A DNA stretch of 64,000 bases from Cellulomonas sp. NTE-D12 (GTDB taxonomy: Bacteria > Actinomycetota > Actinomycetes > Actinomycetales > Cellulomonadaceae), in NCBI RefSeq assembly GCF_027923705.1, contig NZ_AP026442.1, forward strand, positions 2,232,001-2,296,000, in the 5' to 3' direction. A program made the position numbers and the translations under genes. Position 1 is the first letter of the stretch; each line of letters begins with the position of its first letter. Of the stretch, positions 25,037-34,594 are shown in pieces. The notes beneath the pieces were generated by a model. It had not been told where the DNA came from. It searched no databases and was given only the letters and a program-made list of their open reading frames with translations.

Positions 25037-26074
25037 TCAGAAGTCCACCGGCGCGCTCTCGGCCGGGTTGTCCACACGCGCGCCGACGCCGAGCTTCTCC
25101 TTGATCTTCTTCTCGATCTCGGCAGCGAGGTCGGGGTTGTCCCGGAGGAAGGACCGGGCGTTCTCCTTGCCCTGGCCCAGCTGGTCGCCCTCGTACGTGA
25201 ACCACGAGCCGGACTTGCGGATGAACCCGTGCTCGACGCCCATGTCGATCAGGCCGCCCTCGCGGGAGATGCCGACGCCGTAGAGGATGTCGAACTCGGC
25301 CTGCTTGAACGGCGGCGCCATCTTGTTCTTGACGATCTTCACGCGGGTGCGGTTGCCCACCGCGTCCGAGCCCTCCTTGAGGGTCTCGATCCGGCGGATG
25401 TCCATGCGCACCGACGCGTAGAACTTCAGCGCCTTGCCTCCGGTGGTGGTCTCCGGGCTGCCGAAGAACACGCCGATCTTCTCGCGGAGCTGGTTGATGA
25501 AGATCGCCGTCGTCCCGGAGGAGTTCAGGGCGCCGGTGATCTTCCGGAGGGCCTGGGACATCAGACGGGCCTGGAGGCCGACGTGGCTGTCCCCCATCTC
25601 GCCCTCGATCTCGGCCTTGGGCACCAGGGCCGCGACCGAGTCGACCACGACGACGTCGATCGCGCCGGAGCGGATCAGCATGTCCATGATCTCGAGCGCC
25701 TGCTCGCCGGTGTCCGGCTGCGAGACCAGGAGGGCGTCGGTGTCGACGCCGAGCTTCTTGGCGTACTCCGGGTCCAGCGCGTGCTCGGCGTCGATGAACG
25801 CCGCGATGCCACCGGCACGCTGCGCGTTCGCGACGGCGTGCAGGGCGACGGTCGTCTTGCCGGAGGACTCCGGGCCGTAGATCTCCACCACGCGGCCGCG
25901 CGGGAGGCCACCGATCCCGAGCGCCACGTCCAGCGCGATCGAACCGGTGGGGATCACCTCGACGGGGGCACGCCCCTCGTCGCCGAGGCGCATGATCGAC
26001 CCCTTGCCGAACTGGCGGTCGATCTGGCTGAGGGCGGCCTCGAGGGCCTTCTCACGGTCCTGCGGTGCGGGCAT
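25037..26074 (-). CDS. recA: Recombinase RecA
   Basis: 345 aa from ATG 26074. Forms ATP-dependent filaments on single-stranded DNA, drives strand exchange and triggers LexA cleavage. Walker A GPESSGKTT, conserved FIDAEHALDP, Walker B VVVVDSVAALVPKAE, L2 loop region GSPETTTGGKALKFYASVRMDIRR. No intein. The 5' region holds a perfect SOS box about 180 bases upstream with a TAGGTT hexamer beside it, so recA responds to its own damage signal. Followed two bases later by recX. GAGGTGGG precedes the start. Confidence 0.98.
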   Translation of the reverse strand: MPAPQDREKALEAALSQIDRQFGKGSIMRLGDEGRAPVEVIPTGSIALDVALGIGGLPRGRVVEIYGPESSGKTTVALHAVANAQRAGGIAAFIDAEHALDPEYAKKLGVDTDALLVSQPDTGEQALEIMDMLIRSGAIDVVVVDSVAALVPKAEIEGEMGDSHVGLQARLMSQALRKITGALNSSGTTAIFINQLREKIGVFFGSPETTTGGKALKFYASVRMDIRRIETLKEGSDAVGNRTRVKIVKNKMAPPFKQAEFDILYGVGISREGGLIDMGVEHGFIRKSGSWFTYEGDQLGQGKENARSFLRDNPDLAAEIEKKIKEKLGVGARVDNPAESAPVDF

Positions 26075-26245
26075 GGGTCCCACCTCGTCGTCTCGAGCAG
26101 CGTGCGCTGCGTCTGCGGGGGCTGGTCTTCGTCGTGGGCGACCGTATGTCCGACCACCGACACGGCCGTCGGGACCCCTCACCTCCCGTCGCGGCAGGCG
26201 TGCCGGACGGGCTGAGGGCGGTTCGACGGTTGATCGCCCGCAGAC

Positions 26246-26267
26246 AACCTACCCGAACAGGTGTTCG
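26246..26267 (-). promoter_or_regulatory. recA SOS box and adjoining -10 hexamer
   Basis: cgaacaggtgttcg at 26254-26267 is a full match to the actinobacterial LexA site and is palindromic apart from its centre. TAGGTT on the minus strand at 26246-26251 lies two bases downstream of it, in position to be the -10. Repressor bound there would cover the -35. Confidence 0.9.
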
Positions 26268-26318
26268 ACACCCGGCGACACGCCGGTCACCGAACGGCGT
26301 GCATCGAGGCGGTCGCGG

Positions 26319-27173
26319 CTACCGCGTGCCGACCGTGCGCACGGCCACCTGCTGCCCCGGCTCGAGGACGTGGGCACGGCACCCCGGCGCCTCGCGCTCC
26401 ACCGCCGCGGCGAACGCCGCACCCGCCCGGTCCATCCAGCCGGGAGGGAGCCTGCGCGACACGGGGGCGTGCAGCGTGCCCCAGTGCACCGGCACGGCGT
26501 GCCGGGCGCCGACGACGGCGCAGACCCGCGCCGCCTGGACCGGGTCCATGTGCCCGCCGGACAACCGCGGACCCCACCCGCCCACCGGCACCAGCGCGAG
26601 GTCGATCGGCCCGCCGGCGAGCTCCGGCAGCCGCGCCATCTCCGGGTACGGCTCCGTGTCACCGGGGAACCAGACGCGCAGCCCTTCAGCGACCAGCACG
26701 AACCCGTTGGCGGCGTTCGGACGGTGCGGCATCGGGCGGTCCCCGTGCACGGCAGGCACCGCGCACACCGCCACGCCGGCTCCCGGTGCCGCGCCGCGCG
26801 CGTGCGACCCGCGGGGGCCGACGCTCAGCCAGACGCCCTCCGCGAGGCCGAGGGCACCGCGCACCTCGTGGTCACGCAGCCAGTGCGCGTTGGCCGGTGC
26901 CGTGAGCACCGGGACGTCGTCGAGCAGATGCAGGGAACCGAGCTCGGCATGGTCGTGGTGCAGGTGCGACAGGAGCACGACGTCGGCTCCGGACCACACC
27001 GCCGGCGCCGGCGCTGCGCCACGTCGGCGCAGCAGGCCGGCGTGGCGCCGCAGCAGGGGGTCCGTCAGCACGCGCACCCCCGCGACGTCCAGCACCGCGC
27101 TGGCGTGCCCGAGCCACGTGATGCGGACGACCCCGGGTCCCGGCGGGCTCGTCGAGCGTCCCGACCGCGTCAT
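26319..27173 (-). CDS. Metallo-beta-lactamase fold hydrolase, UlaG/NAPE-PLD-like
   Basis: 284 aa from ATG 27173, overlapping the preceding stop by 4 bases. Zn-binding hydrolase: the HxHxDH motif is His70-Leu-His72-His73-Asp74-His75 in SHLHHDH, preceded by VRITWLGHASAVL; further ligands are His in CAVPAVHGDR, Asp in VWFPGDTEPYPE and a C-terminal His in AVPVHWGTLH. The TWLGHAS start and PVHWGT end are those of the UlaG/N-acylphosphatidylethanolamine-PLD branch, whose substrates range from lactones to phospholipids. No signal peptide. Coupled to the membrane phosphodiesterase, which suggests a shared lipid or phosphodiester substrate (inference). Confidence 0.85.
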   Translation of the reverse strand: MTRSGRSTSPPGPGVVRITWLGHASAVLDVAGVRVLTDPLLRRHAGLLRRRGAAPAPAVWSGADVVLLSHLHHDHAELGSLHLLDDVPVLTAPANAHWLRDHEVRGALGLAEGVWLSVGPRGSHARGAAPGAGVAVCAVPAVHGDRPMPHRPNAANGFVLVAEGLRVWFPGDTEPYPEMARLPELAGGPIDLALVPVGGWGPRLSGGHMDPVQAARVCAVVGARHAVPVHWGTLHAPVSRRLPPGWMDRAGAAFAAAVEREAPGCRAHVLEPGQQVAVRTVGTR

Positions 27174-29242
27174 CGGCGTACCCCCGCGGACCGCGCCCAC
27201 CTCACGAGATGAGCGTGCACCAGCTCGGCGCCGACCAGCACCCGGCGCCCGGCGACGTCCGTCCGGTCGGCCTCGTCGACCTCCCACTCCACCGGGTGCA
27301 GCAGGAACGGCCAGGACTGTGCGCCACCCAGTCCGCCGTGCGAGCCGACCTGACCCTCGAACGCGTGCACGTGACCGGAGGCTGTCACCGCCGACACGAC
27401 CATCAGGTCGCCGGTGCACGGCAGCCGCCCGGCCCGTGCCAGGTCCTCGGCGGCACGCGGTCCGAGGCCGAGCACCGGGTCCGTGCCGTCGACCAGGGCC
27501 GACGAGCCGGCCCGCACGGGCTCGAGCAGCCGGACGCCCGCCTCCCCGACCGCCACCAGCCCGCGGTCGCGGGTGTCCACCACCACGACGCCGACACCAG
27601 GACGGCCGGCCAGACCGGCGACGAGGCCCGGGTAGAGCTCCTGCAGGTCCTCGAGCGTCAGACGGGCACCGTGCCGCGGGAACCAGACCAGGCCGAGGTT
27701 CCCCGACCCGGTGACGACGACCTCGGGCGGACCGGCGCTCGACGCCGACGTGACCGCCTGCCGGTCGGGCCCCGCGACGGCACCGCCCCTCCGCGGCGGC
27801 CCGACCAGGCGCGTCAGCAGCATCGTCAGCGGCCCGAAGTCCTCGCCGCCGGCGCTCGTCACACCGGGCGCGTCGGGCTCCGCCATCAGCTCGCGCACCG
27901 TGTCGAGCAGCGACCGTCCCTCGACCTGCTCGTACGTCGCGCCGAGCGACTGGCCATGGTCCGACAGGACCACGACGCGGTACCGCCGCGGCGCCCACGC
28001 CAGCACGCGCTCGAGCGTGCCGAGCACGCCGTCCAGCCCCTCCAGGGCGCGCAGCGCCTCGGGCCTGGTCGGGCCGGCGTGGTGGGCGACCTCGTCGTAG
28101 TCGACGAGGTCGACGAAGACGGTCGGCACACCCCGCGCCAGCGCCTCGGCGACGATCGAGGTGATCAGGTCGCGCAGCAGCACGTTGGTCAGCGCGCGGA
28201 GCGGGACGTACCAGCCGCCGCGGGACACGCGGGGGTGCACGCCGTGCTCGCGCTGGCGGCGCGCCTGGTAGAGCTCCTTCGCCATCTCCCCGACGGTGAC
28301 GGTCAGCGCTCTGACCAGCACGAACGGCGAGGTGAAGAACCGCAGGTAGCCCTGGCCGGGCCCCAGGCCGCGCCGTCGACCGGTCCGGCTCATCACCAGG
28401 AAGCCCGTCGGGGCGTCGCCGGAGAACATCGTCGAGACCGCGACGCCCCCGTCCGCCAGCAGGCCGTCGCGCCCGTCCAGCCCGGCCTCGATGGCCGCGG
28501 CGTCCGCGGGATGGTTGGCGACGACGAGCCGGCCGAGCTCCCGGTCCCACCACCGGAACGCCGGGATCGTGCTCGAGTCCCCGTACAGCAGGCCGGCCTG
28601 GCTCGCCGGGGTGGTCGCCGGCAGCCGCGCCCACCACGGCTCGAGCCGGTGCGAGCCGTCGACGACCCACCGCTGCATCGTCGGCGCGAGGCCCGCCTCC
28701 ATCGCCTGCTCCAGCACGGGGGCGGCGACGCCGTCCAGCTGGACGACGAGCAGACCGGCGGGCCGGTCGGGGTCGTCCGCAGGACGACCCGCTGCCGACG
28801 CGGCGCGACGGGCGCGCCGCACCACCCCGTCGACCACGTAGCCGTTGCCCGGTCCGGCCCACAGCCACCGTCCGGCGGCCATCACGAGCCCGGTGAGCAC
28901 CAGCACCTGCACGACGGACCATCCCGACTCGACGTGCATGCCCGGCACGTACGCGAGCGCGGCCCACGCAACGGCCAGCTGGGCGCCGATCCCGGAGAGC
29001 AGCGCGGCGCCGGCACCGCCGAACCTGGCCACCGGTCGCAGCAGCGGTGCGACGACGAGGGCACCCACGGCGACCACGACCGCGGTCAGCAGCACCGCGA
29101 GGGGCGAGGAGGTCCGCACGCCGGAGACGACGGCGATCGCGGCCGCGAGCCCGACCGTCGTGGTGGCCAGGGACACGCCGGCGTCCGCCACGTCGGCCGG
29201 GGTGGGCCACCAGGCCGGTCGGCGACGGCCGGCCGGGCTCAC
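27170..29242 (-). CDS. Polytopic membrane protein with type I phosphodiesterase/alkaline phosphatase-fold domain
   Basis: 690 aa from GTG 29242, overlapping the DUF3046 stop (GTGA). Four predicted membrane helices at about 22-40, 47-67, 76-98 and 109-127 resemble a holin-like module, then a large alkaline-phosphatase-superfamily domain from residue 160. Metal ligands seen: Asp170 in VVQLDG, Asp/His in DLVDYDEVAHH, and Asp-His in VVLSDHGQSLG; a likely nucleophile is in the segment TTPASQAGLLYG. Such proteins hydrolyse phosphodiesters or nucleotide pyrophosphates, and the orientation of the catalytic part relative to the membrane is unclear. Coupled to genes on both sides. The product is commonly found beside recA in actinobacteria; its role is unknown. 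Confidence 0.82.
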   Translation of the reverse strand: MSPAGRRRPAWWPTPADVADAGVSLATTTVGLAAAIAVVSGVRTSSPLAVLLTAVVVAVGALVVAPLLRPVARFGGAGAALLSGIGAQLAVAWAALAYVPGMHVESGWSVVQVLVLTGLVMAAGRWLWAGPGNGYVVDGVVRRARRAASAAGRPADDPDRPAGLLVVQLDGVAAPVLEQAMEAGLAPTMQRWVVDGSHRLEPWWARLPATTPASQAGLLYGDSSTIPAFRWWDRELGRLVVANHPADAAAIEAGLDGRDGLLADGGVAVSTMFSGDAPTGFLVMSRTGRRRGLGPGQGYLRFFTSPFVLVRALTVTVGEMAKELYQARRQREHGVHPRVSRGGWYVPLRALTNVLLRDLITSIVAEALARGVPTVFVDLVDYDEVAHHAGPTRPEALRALEGLDGVLGTLERVLAWAPRRYRVVVLSDHGQSLGATYEQVEGRSLLDTVRELMAEPDAPGVTSAGGEDFGPLTMLLTRLVGPPRRGGAVAGPDRQAVTSASSAGPPEVVVTGSGNLGLVWFPRHGARLTLEDLQELYPGLVAGLAGRPGVGVVVVDTRDRGLVAVGEAGVRLLEPVRAGSSALVDGTDPVLGLGPRAAEDLARAGRLPCTGDLMVVSAVTASGHVHAFEGQVGSHGGLGGAQSWPFLLHPVEWEVDEADRTDVAGRRVLVGAELVHAHLVRWARSAGVRR

Positions 29243-29481
29243 CCGCGTGCGCGGCGCGGCGGGGCGGGGCGGCGCCGGTCCGCCCCCCAGCGGCGCGACT
29301 CGGGCACGTCGAGCTCGTCGCACAGGGCGTGCCAGATCTCACGGGGCTCCACGCCCTCGTCCAGCGCCTGGGCGCCCGTCCGGTCACCGAGCTCGCCGAG
29401 TCGCAAGTCGCTGACCAGCACCCGGCCGTGGGCGCGGCCCAGCACCTCGTCGACAAGGTCCCAGAACTCGCGGTACCGCAC
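29239..29481 (-). CDS. DUF3046 family protein
   Basis: 80 aa from GTG 29481. The core VRYREFWDLVDEVLG, VSDLRLGELGDRTGAQALDEGVEPREIWHALCDELDVPESRRW matches DUF3046, a short actinobacterial family found near recA. A basic Pro/Arg-rich tail follows. Function unknown; no membrane segment. CAGGCT lies 6 bases before the start on the minus strand, and the divergent lhr gene begins only 58 bases away. Stop overlaps the start of the membrane phosphodiesterase, so the three genes form one coupled unit. Confidence 0.85.
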   Translation of the reverse strand: MRYREFWDLVDEVLGRAHGRVLVSDLRLGELGDRTGAQALDEGVEPREIWHALCDELDVPESRRWGADRRRPAPPRRARG

Positions 29482-29539
29482 GGCCTCAGCCTGCCACCCG
29501 CCGGGCGCACGTGTCGGCGGGCCCCGCCATGATGGGCGC

Positions 29540-32500
29540 GTGGTGCTGGACCGCTTCTCCGAGCCGACCCGTGCATGGTTCACGGGCGCGTTCGCCGAGC
29601 CCACCCCGGCACAGCTCGGCGCCTGGGACGCCGTCTCGGGGGGTCAGCACGCGCTGGTCGTCGCCCCGACCGGTTCCGGCAAGACGCTGGCGGCGTTCCT
29701 GTGGGCGCTCGACGGCCTGCTGACCGCCGACCCGCCGGAGGACCCCGTCGAGCGGTGCCGGGTGCTGTACGTCTCGCCGCTGAAGGCCCTCGCGGCGGAC
29801 GTCGAGCGGAACCTGCGGTCGCCGCTCGTGGGCATCCGTCAGGCGGCGACGCGGCTCGGTCGCGTCCTGCCGGAGGTCGCGGTCGGCACCCGTACCGGGG
29901 ACACGCCGCCGGAGGAGCGGCGCTCGTTCGCCCGGCGCCCGCCGGACATCCTCATCACCACGCCCGAGTCCCTGTACCTGATCCTGACCTCGGCCGCGCG
30001 GGCCGGGCTCGCCGGCGTGCGGACGGTCATCGTGGACGAGATCCACGCGGTGGCAGGGACGAAGCGCGGCGCACACCTCGCACTGTCCCTGGAGCGGCTC
30101 GACGCGCTGCTGGACCGGCCCGGCGGCCCCGGCCCTGCTCAGCGGGTCGGTCTGTCCGCCACCGTCCGCCCCGTCGAGGCGGTCTCGGCGTTCCTCGCCG
30201 GGGCGCGGTCGCTCGACGACGGCGGGCGTCGGGTGGTGACCGTGCAGCCACCGTCGGTCAAGCGCATCGAGGTCGACGTCGTGGTGCCGGTCCCCGACCT
30301 CGCGGAGCTCGCGGCGGCACCGGTGCGCGACACCGGGCCCGCGAGCGGCTCGGCCGGCCCCCGGGACGAGCTCGGGGGTGAGCTGGTGGGCAACCGCTTC
30401 GGTGGCGACCCGGTGCCTCGCGCGTCGATCTGGCCGCACGTGGAGGAGCGTGTGGTGGACCTGGTCGCGGCGCACCGGTCCACGCTGGTGTTCACCAACT
30501 CGCGCCGTGGCGCCGAGCGGCTGACGGCCCGCATCAACGAGGTGTGGGCGGAGCGCGAGGGTGTGCGGGTCGGCGCGCCCGGTGCGCTGCAGCCGGCCTC
30601 GGTGCCGGGTCAGTCGGGGACCTCCGCCGGGGTGGACACGCACGACGCCACGACGATCCTGGCGCGGGCGCACCACGGATCGATGAGCCGTGCCGAGCGG
30701 ACCCGGACGGAGTCGGAGCTCAAGGCCGGCGTGCTGCCGGCGGTGGTCGCCACCAGCTCGCTGGAGCTCGGCATCGACATGGGCGCCGTCGACCTGGTGG
30801 TGCAGGTCGGCTCGCCGCCGTCGGTGGCCAGCGGGCTGCAGCGCGTCGGCCGTGCGGGCCACCAGGTGGGGGCGGTGTCGCACGGCGTCGTGTTCCCCAC
30901 CTTCCGGGGCGAGCTGGTGCCGGCGGCGGTGACGGCGGAGCGGATGCGGTCGGGCCAGCTCGAGGCGCTGTCCGTACCGGCCAACCCCCTCGACGTGCTC
31001 GCGCAGCAGGTCGTGGCGATGGTCGCCGTCGAGGACTGGCCGGTGGACGAGCTGGCCCGGGTGGTCCGCCGGTCGGCGCCGTTCGCCGGGCTCGGCGACG
31101 CGACGCTGCGGGCGGTGCTCGACATGCTGGCCGGTCGCTACCCGAGCGAGGAGTTCGCCGAGCTGCGGCCACGCCTGGTGTGGGACCGCGTCCGCGACGT
31201 GCTGACGGCGCGACCAGGCGCGCTGCGGCTCGCGGTCACCAGCGGCGGCACGATCCCTGACCGCGGGCTGTTCGGCGTGTTCCTGGCCGACGGCTCGACG
31301 AGCGCCGAGGTGCCCGTCGACGCCGAGCGCACCGGCGGTCGGCTGCGCGGCGGCAAGCGCGTCGGCGAGCTGGACGAGGAGATGGTGTACGAGTCGCGTG
31401 TCGGCGACACGTTCACCCTGGGGTCCAGCACGTGGCGGATCGAGGACATCACCCCGGACCGGGTCGTCGTGACGCCGGCGCCAGGGCTGCCCGGCCGGTT
31501 GCCGTTCTGGAAGGGCGACTCCCCCGGCAGGCCGGCCGAGCTCGGGCGGGCCATGGGGGCGTGGGTCCGCGAGGTTCTGGCGCTGCCGGCGTCGGGTGCC
31601 CGGGCCCGCGTCGAGGGCGCCGGCCTCGATCCCTGGGCGGCGGACAACCTCGTGGCCTACCTGCACGAGCAGCGCGAGGCGACGGGCGAGGTGCCGAGCG
31701 ACACCGTGCTGGTGCTCGAGCGGTTCCGCGACGAGCTCGGCGACTGGCGCATCGTGCTGCACTCGCCCTACGGCGCACGCGTGCACGCGCCCTGGGCGGT
31801 CGTGCTCGGAGCCCGCCTGCGCGAGCGGTACGGCGTCGACGCCGCCGTGATGCATGCCGACGACGGCATCGTGCTGCGGCTCCCGGACCTCGTCGACATC
31901 GGCCTGGACGACCCGGTCGACCGACCGGTCGGCGACGCACCCGCCATCGGGCTGGACGACCTGCTCCTGGAGCCCGACGAGGTGGTCGACTCCGTGCGTG
32001 CGGAGCTGGGTGGCTCCGCGCTGTTCGGCGCGCGGTTCCGGGAGGCTGCCGGCCGCGCGCTGCTGCTGCCGCGCCGGCGGCCGGACCGGCGGCAGCCGCT
32101 GTGGCAGCAGCGGCACCGCGCGGCGCAGCTGCTGTCCGTCGCGGCGCAGTACCCCGACTTCCCGATCCTGCTCGAGGCCGTGCGCGAGTGCCTCCAGGAC
32201 GACTTCGACACCACGGCGCTCGCCGACCTCATGCGCGACGTCCAGGCCGGACGCGTCCGCGTCCTCGAGGTGACCACGCCGCACCCGTCACCCTTCGCCC
32301 AGTCGCTGATGTTCGGGTACACGGCCCAGTTCCTGTACGACGGGGACGCCCCGCTCGCCGAGCGCCGGGCAGCGGCGCTCACCCTGGACCCGACCCTGCT
32401 GGCCGAGCTTCTGGGCTCGGGCGGACAGTCCCAGCTCGCCGACCTGCTGGACCCGGAGGCGGTCGAGCGGACCGAGGCCGAGCTGGGCGCCCTGGCGCCG

Positions 32501-34579
32501 GATCGTCAGGCCACGACCCTCGAGCAGCTCGCCGACGTGCTGCGCCGCCTGGGCCCGTTGCCGCTCGACGAGGTCCGGGCCCGCATCCAGCCGGAGCTGC
32601 GCGAGCAGGCCACCGACTGGCTCGGCGAGCTCGAGAGGGCACGGCGGGTGATCCGCGTGCGCATCGGCGGCCTGCCGCCCGACCACGCGGAGCAGTGGGC
32701 CGCCGTCGAGGACGCGGGGCGGCTGCGCGACGCGCTCGGCGTCGCCCTGCCCGTCGGCGTGCCCGAGGTGTTCACCGAGGTGCTGCCGGACCCGCTCGGC
32801 GACCTGCTGCGCCGGCACGCGCGGACCCATGGCCCGTTCCCCGCGGCGCAGGCCGCGACACGCTTCGGTCTCGGAGTCGCCGTGGTGACCGAGGCGCTGC
32901 GTCGGCTCGAGGGTCGAGGCGTGCTGGTGCAGGGCCGGCTGCGACCGGAGGTGCTGGGCGGTACCGGCGACGAGTTCTGCGACGCCGAGGTGCTGCGGAC
33001 GTTGCGGCGCCGCTCGCTCGCCTCGCTCCGCGCCGCGGTCGAGCCGGTCCCCCCGCAGGCGCTCGGCGTGTTCCTGCCGCGGTGGCAGGGGGTGCTACCG
33101 GCGGGAGGAGGCTCGCGGAGCTCGGCGAGCGGTGCGCTGCAGGGCGTCGACGGCGTCGCGCGGGCCGTGGAGCAGCTCGCGGGCGCCGTGGTGCCGGCAT
33201 CGGCGCTGGAGACGTGGGTGCTGCCCGCCCGCGTCCGGGACTACCGACCTGCGATGCTCGACGAGCTGCTCGCGGCCGGTGAGGTCGTGTGGGCGGGGCA
33301 CGGAGCGCTGGCGGGGCACGACGGGCTCGTGTCCCTGCACCCCGCCGCGGTCGCGGACCTGACGCTGCCCGCGCTGCCGGACGGGTCCGCCGGCCCGACG
33401 GACGCGACGGCGGTCAGCCTGCGACGTCATGTGCTGGACGCGCTCAGCGGTGGTGGTGCGTGGTTCCTCGGTGCGATCGCGCAGCGCGTCCGCACCGTGG
33501 TGGCGGACGACGACGCCTGGTCCGGCGACGCCGTCCCGTCCCAGGCGCAGGTCGCCGACGCGCTGTGGGACCTGGTGTGGTCAGGACGGGTGACCAACGA
33601 CAGCCTGGCGCCGTTGCGGGCCTGGCTGGGCACCGGCAGCACCGCTCATCGGGTGCGGCCTGCGACGCCGCGAGGGCGGGCGCTGCGACCGCGGCTGGGT
33701 CTGCGCGCGGCGGCCCGGCTGGGGTCGACCGCGGGTGCGTGGGCCGGTGGGGACGACGGCGCGGGCGCCGCCGTCGGACCGCACGCCGGCGGCCGGTGGT
33801 CGCTCCTGCCGCCTCGCGAGACGGACCCGACCCTGCGGGCGCACGCGCTCGCCGCTCAGCTGCTCGACCGCCACGGCGTGCTGACCAGGGCTGTCGCCGC
33901 CTCGGAGGGCCTGAGCGGGCAGTTCGGGGACGTCTACCGGGTGCTGGGCGCGCTAGAGCAGGGTGGACAGGTGCGGCGCGGGTACTTCGTCGAGCACCTC
34001 GGGGGTTCCCAGTTCGCGTTGCCGGGAGCGGTGGACCGGCTCCGGACCGATGCGCAGGTCGTCGACCAGGCTGCCGAGCGGGCTCGCCGACGTGACGAGG
34101 GCGACGCGGTCGCGGGCCCCGCTCTCCCCTGGCAGCTCGCCGGCGGCAGGGGCGACACGAACGGTGGCGCGCCGCCGGTCGTCGTCGTCCTGGCCGCGAC
34201 GGATCCGGCGAACCCGTACGGTGCGGCGCTGGGCTGGCCCGACGGCCCGTCGCGGCCCGCCGAGGAGGGAGCAGGTCGGCACCGCCCCGGGCGAAAGGCG
34301 GGTGCGCTCGTGGTCCTCGTGGACGGCGCGCTGACCCTCTACGTCGAGCGCGGGGGCCGCACCACGCTGACGTTCACGGAGGACCGAGCGGTGCTGGGCG
34401 CCGCGGCGGCGGCGCTCGCCGAGGCAGCGCGCTCCGGACGCACCGGCCGGTTGACCATCGGCCGGGTCGACGGCGTCGAGGTGCTCGGAGGAGCGCTGCA
34501 CAGCCCGTTGGGCAACGCGCTGGTGGGCGCCGGCTTCACCCCGACGCCCCGTGGCCTGCGACTCCGGGCCGACTCATGA
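29540..34579 (+). CDS. lhr: Lhr-type ATP-dependent DNA helicase (long form)
   Basis: 1679 aa. A 3'-5' superfamily 2 helicase linked to DNA repair in mycobacteria. Walker A APTGSGKT at 42-49, DEIH box in VIVDEIHAVAGTKRGAHL, motif III SATV, motif IV/V SSLELGIDMG and motif VI QRVGRAGHQ, then the winged-helix and beta-barrel domain (about to residue 850), and a long C-terminal extension of some 800 residues typical of full-length Lhr. The start could be GTG 29540 or 29543; CATGAT lies 6 bases before the former. Followed 15 bases later by the DNA glycosylase gene; an operon of repair enzymes is likely. Confidence 0.95.
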   Translation: MVLDRFSEPTRAWFTGAFAEPTPAQLGAWDAVSGGQHALVVAPTGSGKTLAAFLWALDGLLTADPPEDPVERCRVLYVSPLKALAADVERNLRSPLVGIRQAATRLGRVLPEVAVGTRTGDTPPEERRSFARRPPDILITTPESLYLILTSAARAGLAGVRTVIVDEIHAVAGTKRGAHLALSLERLDALLDRPGGPGPAQRVGLSATVRPVEAVSAFLAGARSLDDGGRRVVTVQPPSVKRIEVDVVVPVPDLAELAAAPVRDTGPASGSAGPRDELGGELVGNRFGGDPVPRASIWPHVEERVVDLVAAHRSTLVFTNSRRGAERLTARINEVWAEREGVRVGAPGALQPASVPGQSGTSAGVDTHDATTILARAHHGSMSRAERTRTESELKAGVLPAVVATSSLELGIDMGAVDLVVQVGSPPSVASGLQRVGRAGHQVGAVSHGVVFPTFRGELVPAAVTAERMRSGQLEALSVPANPLDVLAQQVVAMVAVEDWPVDELARVVRRSAPFAGLGDATLRAVLDMLAGRYPSEEFAELRPRLVWDRVRDVLTARPGALRLAVTSGGTIPDRGLFGVFLADGSTSAEVPVDAERTGGRLRGGKRVGELDEEMVYESRVGDTFTLGSSTWRIEDITPDRVVVTPAPGLPGRLPFWKGDSPGRPAELGRAMGAWVREVLALPASGARARVEGAGLDPWAADNLVAYLHEQREATGEVPSDTVLVLERFRDELGDWRIVLHSPYGARVHAPWAVVLGARLRERYGVDAAVMHADDGIVLRLPDLVDIGLDDPVDRPVGDAPAIGLDDLLLEPDEVVDSVRAELGGSALFGARFREAAGRALLLPRRRPDRRQPLWQQRHRAAQLLSVAAQYPDFPILLEAVRECLQDDFDTTALADLMRDVQAGRVRVLEVTTPHPSPFAQSLMFGYTAQFLYDGDAPLAERRAAALTLDPTLLAELLGSGGQSQLADLLDPEAVERTEAELGALAPDRQATTLEQLADVLRRLGPLPLDEVRARIQPELREQATDWLGELERARRVIRVRIGGLPPDHAEQWAAVEDAGRLRDALGVALPVGVPEVFTEVLPDPLGDLLRRHARTHGPFPAAQAATRFGLGVAVVTEALRRLEGRGVLVQGRLRPEVLGGTGDEFCDAEVLRTLRRRSLASLRAAVEPVPPQALGVFLPRWQGVLPAGGGSRSSASGALQGVDGVARAVEQLAGAVVPASALETWVLPARVRDYRPAMLDELLAAGEVVWAGHGALAGHDGLVSLHPAAVADLTLPALPDGSAGPTDATAVSLRRHVLDALSGGGAWFLGAIAQRVRTVVADDDAWSGDAVPSQAQVADALWDLVWSGRVTNDSLAPLRAWLGTGSTAHRVRPATPRGRALRPRLGLRAAARLGSTAGAWAGGDDGAGAAVGPHAGGRWSLLPPRETDPTLRAHALAAQLLDRHGVLTRAVAASEGLSGQFGDVYRVLGALEQGGQVRRGYFVEHLGGSQFALPGAVDRLRTDAQVVDQAAERARRRDEGDAVAGPALPWQLAGGRGDTNGGAPPVVVVLAATDPANPYGAALGWPDGPSRPAEEGAGRHRPGRKAGALVVLVDGALTLYVERGGRTTLTFTEDRAVLGAAAAALAEAARSGRTGRLTIGRVDGVEVLGGALHSPLGNALVGAGFTPTPRGLRLRADS

Positions 34580-34594
34580 CCTGCGGTCGTCGCC

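Noticed and set aside
27209..29539. Plus-strand frame upstream of the lhr start
   Set aside because: The lhr homology and CATGAT/GTG start begin at 29540; the preceding 777 codons lie opposite DUF3046 and the phosphodiesterase and have no family features.
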